The notes beneath the pieces were generated by a model. That model saw only the letters and a program-made list of their open reading frames with translations, did not search any database and was not told the origin of the DNA. Of a stretch of 64,000 bases of DNA, positions 60,867 through 64,000 are shown piece by piece (positions within the stretch are counted from its first letter, which is position 1; the number at the start of each line of letters is the position of its first letter). The stretch comes from Gammaproteobacteria bacterium (lineage in GTDB: Bacteria; Pseudomonadota; Gammaproteobacteria; Pseudomonadales; Azotimanducaceae). The position numbers and the translations under genes were made by a program. The stretch spans positions 1 to 64,000 of the forward strand of contig JAPPDJ010000143.1 in assembly GCA_028824555.1 (NCBI GenBank). Direction: 5' to 3'.

Positions 60867-61325
60867 GTGACGAGGATGAAGCTGCCGGAGCCGCTGTTTG
60901 TCATCATCAACCCTCTCATGCGACTGGTGCTCTCTTCACCGCTGCACTTCGTGGCGAGCGGCAGCCTGCTCCTCATGCGCTATCGGGGAAGGCGCAGCGG
61001 CATTTGGCGAACCACGCCGCTGCGGTATGTCGAGGACGGTGACGTGCTTCGATGTTTCAGCTCGCGAAACACCCTGTGGTGGCGCAACCTGCAAGGCGGC
61101 GCGCAAGTCACGCTGACGGTGCGCGGCAAGCGCCAGGGCTGCGAAGCTAGCGTCGTCACTGACCAGGAGCGTGCCCGCGCCCTGCTCGCCGCATATCTCG
61201 ATGAGTTCCCGCAAGACGCGGCGTACCACGACGTGTCCCTGACACCGAGCGGACAACCGGACCCGGAGAGCCTAGAGCGAGCCGCGAGCAACTCCGTTGT
61301 GGTGGAAGCCCGCCGGACGCCGTAG
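60867..61325 (+). CDS. Deazaflavin (F420)-type nitroreductase family protein
   Basis: A 152-residue split-barrel flavoprotein. HFVASGSLLLMRYRGRRSGIWRTTPLRYVEDGDVLRCFSS and TLWWRNLQGGAQVTLTVRGKRQGCEASVV match the DUF385/Ddn family, whose studied members bind F420. GTG at 60867 or ATG at 60876; the latter has GAGG just upstream. It lies 137 nt from the divergent osmC-type gene. The TAG stop is part of the composite repeat that follows. Confidence 0.7.
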   Translation: MTRMKLPEPLFVIINPLMRLVLSSPLHFVASGSLLLMRYRGRRSGIWRTTPLRYVEDGDVLRCFSSRNTLWWRNLQGGAQVTLTVRGKRQGCEASVVTDQERARALLAAYLDEFPQDAAYHDVSLTPSGQPDPESLERAASNSVVVEARRTP

Positions 61326-61441
61326 GGAACGGGTGTCCCGCCCCGTGTCGAACCCATCAAAGCACAGCAGTTCGCGCAAGCGAACTGCCGACGCGCCCGC
61401 AAGGGCGCGCAAGCACGGGACGGGACAAGCCCGTCCCCTAC
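61322..61441. repeat. Composite nested palindrome: P5 outer arms around a partial P2
   Basis: Outer arms GTAGGGAACGGGTGTCCCGC and GGGACAAGCCCGTCCCCTAC are inverted. Between them lie GCAGTTCGC-GCAA-GCGAACTGC and GCGCCC-GCAA-GGGCGC, the two hairpins of P2 without its 5' part. So one element sits inside another, or the two are modules of a larger unit. The remaining 66 nt to the next gene show nothing recognisable. Confidence 0.8.
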
Positions 61442-61507
61442 GACGAAAGCGCCCTAGGATCGTAGGGTTGCGCGATTTGTTCCATGCGAGGACTTGCGCG
61501 GAGACTC

Positions 61508-62260
61508 CTAAATACCCTCGGAAACGGCGGCGCGAAAGGAATCGGCGCCCGCTGCCACCCAAGGCGACGTGACCGTGAAGAAGAAGCGAACGCCGATCTC
61601 GGCGAAACGTTGGGCATTGCCAGTCATGGCGAGAGTTCCTGCGGTGCGACCGGCGGCGACGATCCGGCGCAGCGCATCCTCGATCTTCTCCTGCACGTCG
61701 GGATGCCCCACATCGCCAATGTGACCCATCGATGCTGCGAAGTCCGAGGGCGCGACGAAGAACACGCCAATGCCCTCCACTTCGAGGATGTCGTCGAGGT
61801 TGCGCCACGCCTCGATGTCCTCGATCAGCGCGATGAGCAGCGTCTCGTCGTTGGCCTCGGCCAAATAGCCCGGCACGCCATAGCCCTGCCTACTGGTGAA
61901 GAGACCGCGCCGGCCGAGCGGCGGAAACTTGCCGCCAGCTACCACGTTTTCGGCATCCGCGCGGCTGTCCACATGCGGCACGACGATGGCCTGGGCGCCG
62001 CGATCCAGCGTCCGATAGATGAGCCCCTGGTCGTTGCGATTGACGCGCACGACGGAAGTCATGCCCCAGATGTCGCAGGCCCGCGTGAGGTTGCCGAGAT
62101 CCGCCGCGTCCACGCCGCCATGCTCGCCTTCGAGCCAAACGCCGTCGAAGCCCACGGGGCCAAAGGAGTCGATGTCGTCGGCATGGGTGAAGCCGCCGAT
62201 GACAAACGCCGGTTCGCCGGCCTCGAGCTTGCGCTTGACGCGGTTCGGACGCAATTGCAT
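61508..62260 (-). CDS. HpcH/HpaI-family aldolase (citrate lyase-like)
   Basis: A 250-residue TIM-barrel enzyme for retro-aldol cleavage of 2-oxo-diol acids. Seen are KLEAGEPAFVIGGF, FDGVWLEGEHGGVDAADL (catalytic His/metal Glu region), GAQAIVVPHVDSRADAENVVAGGKFPPLGRRGLFTSRQGYG, LIALIEDIEAWRNLDDILEVEGIGVFFVAPSDFAASMG. It matches 4-hydroxy-2-oxovalerate/HpcH-type aldolases. ATG at 62260 follows GAGGGCGAA; a longer reading from 62374 overlaps the promoter of the divergent gene. Confidence 0.85.
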   Translation of the reverse strand: MQLRPNRVKRKLEAGEPAFVIGGFTHADDIDSFGPVGFDGVWLEGEHGGVDAADLGNLTRACDIWGMTSVVRVNRNDQGLIYRTLDRGAQAIVVPHVDSRADAENVVAGGKFPPLGRRGLFTSRQGYGVPGYLAEANDETLLIALIEDIEAWRNLDDILEVEGIGVFFVAPSDFAASMGHIGDVGHPDVQEKIEDALRRIVAAGRTAGTLAMTGNAQRFAEIGVRFFFTVTSPWVAAGADSFRAAVSEGI

Positions 62261-62379
62261 GAGTTCGCCCTCGTTGCCGCTGTATGCCTCGCAAGGCATG
62301 ATGCCACGAGGCATCGCGGCCACCGCAGCCGCTTGGTGATACGGTTGCGCCACCAACCCGCGAGGCAGCCACAACCGAA

Positions 62380-64000
62380 ATGAAGCGCCGCACCGTCGCG
62401 CCGTTGCTGCTCGCTACGTTCGCGCTGGTTGCGGGGCACGCCTCCGTGATCGCGGCCGATGGCGACGCGGCCCCGTGTGCCGACACGGACGGAACGCCTG
62501 GACTGACGCAGATTCGCTCCACCGGCTGGGGGTTTGACGTCGGCAACACGCGCTTCCGCGGGCCCGAGGACACGTCCATTCGAGCAACCAACGTCGCCTC
62601 GCTGAAGCTCAAGTGGAGCTACAACCTGGGCGACGACTCGCCGCGATCCATGCCGCTGGTGACGGAAGACACGCTCTTCATCGGCGACGGCAACGGCCTT
62701 GTGGCGCTCGACCGCGAAACCGGCTGCGAACGCTGGCGGTTCGCCCACGCGGGTCAAGTGCGCAGCGCCATCGTCCACGAACGAACCGCCGAAGGCGCTA
62801 CGCTCTTCTTCCTGGAATCCACGGGCGGCGTGTTCGCCGTCAACGCCGGCGATGGAGCGCTGCTCTGGAACGCCCACCCCGCCGGAGTCGACGAAGCGCC
62901 GCTCTACTCCGGAACGCCGCTGGTCACCGGTGGCACGGTGTTCGTGCCGGTGGCGTCACAGGAGATTGGCCTCGCCACGGTGCCTTTCCTTGGCTGCTGT
63001 CATACGGCCGGCGGCTTGGGCGCGCTTGACTCCCAAAGCGGCGCCACACGCTGGTATCGGCGCACCATCGAGCAGCCAGCCGAGGTCACCGGCCGGCGCT
63101 GGCTGGTGGTGAAGCAACGCGGGCCGTCGGGTGCTCCGGCATGGGGCGCACCGGCCTTCGACGAGAAGCGCAATCTCGTCTATTTCGGCACCGGGCAGAA
63201 CTACAGCCATCCGACGACCGAGACCAGCGATGCCATCTTCGCCGTGGAAGCCGACACCGGCGCCGTGCGCTGGATCACGCAAGCCACCGCCGGCGACGCC
63301 TACAACATGGCCTGCAACTTGATGGGAACCGCACACCCGAACTGTCCCGACCCGGTGGGGCCAGACCTCGACTTCGGTGCGCCCCCCATTCTTGCGACCA
63401 TGGAGCGCGGCGAAGACCTGGTTCTCGCCGGACAGAAGTCCGGCGACATCCATGCATTGCACGCCGAGGACGGCAGCGTCGTCTGGCAAAGCAAACTCGG
63501 TCGCGGCGGGGCCCTCGGCGGCATTCATTGGGGCATCGCCTATCACGCTGGGCGTGGGCTTGTCCTCGTGCCTGTCAGCGACTTGCCCGCGGGCCCCCTC
63601 ACCGGACCCGGCGAGGCACGGCCAGGGCTGCACGCCGTGCGGGTACAGGACGGCACCCCGGTTTGGTTCCACGAGCGGCAGTCGCGGTGCAACGCGCGCA
63701 CTTGCTGGGGTGGGATTTCGGCAGCCATTTCCATCGCCAACGACGTGGTGTTTGCAGGCAGCATCGACGGCTTCTTGGAGGCGATCCATGTCGAAAGCGG
63801 TGAGGTACTTTGGTCGTTCGACACCTGGCGTGATTTTGATGCGGTGAACGGCACGGCTACCGGTGGGGCATTCGACGCGCACGGGCCGACGGTCGCCGAC
63901 GATCTCGTCATCGTATCTTCCGGCTACGGCAGCTTCGACCAGCGCGGGGGCAACGCGCTGCTGGTGTTTGCACTCGAGGGTGCCGATGCTGCGCCTTCTA
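62380..64000 (+). CDS. PQQ-type beta-propeller dehydrogenase, polyvinyl-alcohol-dehydrogenase-like (truncated by window end)
   Basis: The frame is open for 540 codons up to the last base. A signal peptide (LLLATFALVAGHASVIAA) is followed by propeller repeats: GWGFDVGNTRFRGPEDTSI, GLVALDRETGCERWRF, GVFAVNAGDGALLWNA, GALDSQSGATRWYRR, AIFAVEADTGAVRWIT, HALHAEDGSVVWQSK, AIHVESGEVLWSFDT. The pattern, with FLGCCHTAGG and ARTCWGG cysteines, resembles PQQ-dependent polyvinyl alcohol dehydrogenases. A C-terminal heme domain, common in the group, would lie beyond the window. The start is divergent from the aldolase gene. Confidence 0.75.
   Translation, partial: MKRRTVAPLLLATFALVAGHASVIAADGDAAPCADTDGTPGLTQIRSTGWGFDVGNTRFRGPEDTSIRATNVASLKLKWSYNLGDDSPRSMPLVTEDTLFIGDGNGLVALDRETGCERWRFAHAGQVRSAIVHERTAEGATLFFLESTGGVFAVNAGDGALLWNAHPAGVDEAPLYSGTPLVTGGTVFVPVASQEIGLATVPFLGCCHTAGGLGALDSQSGATRWYRRTIEQPAEVTGRRWLVVKQRGPSGAPAWGAPAFDEKRNLVYFGTGQNYSHPTTETSDAIFAVEADTGAVRWITQATAGDAYNMACNLMGTAHPNCPDPVGPDLDFGAPPILATMERGEDLVLAGQKSGDIHALHAEDGSVVWQSKLGRGGALGGIHWGIAYHAGRGLVLVPVSDLPAGPLTGPGEARPGLHAVRVQDGTPVWFHERQSRCNARTCWGGISAAISIANDVVFAGSIDGFLEAIHVESGEVLWSFDTWRDFDAVNGTATGGAFDAHGPTVADDLVIVSSGYGSFDQRGGNALLVFALEGADAAPS

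Overview
The window looks like a chromosomal stretch of a high-GC, free-living or host-associated Pseudomonadota, most likely an uncultured gammaproteobacterium. This rests on gene content and order (queA-tgt-yajC-secD-secF, msrP-msrQ, glcDEF, pssA, a tRNA-Leu with encoded CCA), the GC-rich third codon positions, and frequent ATGA/GTGA gene overlaps. No phage, plasmid, transposase or CRISPR genes are seen. Taxonomy is an inference.

Layout. 1-3.4 kb: a VWA protein coupled to a membrane J-domain protein, then an arylsulfotransferase-like protein, bracketed by a ~180-bp direct repeat. 3.4-9.3 kb: an N-acyl-D-amino-acid deacylase/small membrane protein/metallo-hydrolase operon, an acyl-CoA dehydrogenase with a hydratase, and a DUF2784 protein. 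9.6-21 kb: a double CaiB-type CoA transferase, a lipoprotein, an MltF-like lytic transglycosylase, an amidohydrolase relative that has lost its HxH motif, a cupin, an enolase-superfamily enzyme, a quinone-oxidoreductase-like MDR, ApbE and a crotonase. 21-25.3 kb: glycosyltransferase, ELM1-like protein, methyltransferase and a CNNM/CBS transporter. 25.4-31 kb: SDR and LLM oxidoreductase, two poorly known proteins and a split spermidine-synthase-like pair. 31-35 kb: a porin-cytochrome module (MtrB/PioB-type barrel plus a ten-CXXCH cytochrome) with a divergent diheme cytochrome c. 35-39.4 kb: gamma-glutamyltransferase, transporter, TauD-family dioxygenase. 39.5-45.3 kb: queA-tgt-yajC-secD-secF followed by an ArsC-family reductase with an in-frame UGA exactly at the catalytic cysteine. 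45.3-51.2 kb: GIN-domain lipoprotein, tRNA-Leu, SnoaL-like and VOC proteins, pssA-msrP-msrQ-DNA methyltransferase. 51.4-56 kb: glcDEF and an ankyrin protein. 56-64 kb: aldo/keto reductase, TerB-like protein, MDR and FAD monooxygenase, OsmC, deazaflavin-type nitroreductase, HpcH aldolase, and a PQQ propeller protein cut by the window end.

The most notable item is the candidate selenoprotein ArsC (39494-39844, UGA at 39809-39811). The protein would contain no cysteine at all, all expected arginines are kept, the frame stays open after the UGA, and a hairpin lies at the distance expected for a bacterial SECIS.

The second theme is non-coding. Gene borders carry at least five families of palindromic repeats, named here P1 (63-173, 3236-3346, 9360-9470), P2 (194-273, 23158-23238, 29861-29943, 30961-31042, partial at 61368-61411), P3 (14854-14911, 34972-35028), P4 (1794-1864, 35084-35160) and P5 (16984-17014, outer arms of 61322-61441, a relative at 44248-44312). 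Their stems change by compensating substitutions while loops are often kept. Some lie inside genes or supply their stop codons. They resemble REP/BIME-type elements, but I cannot identify the enzyme that moves them in this window.
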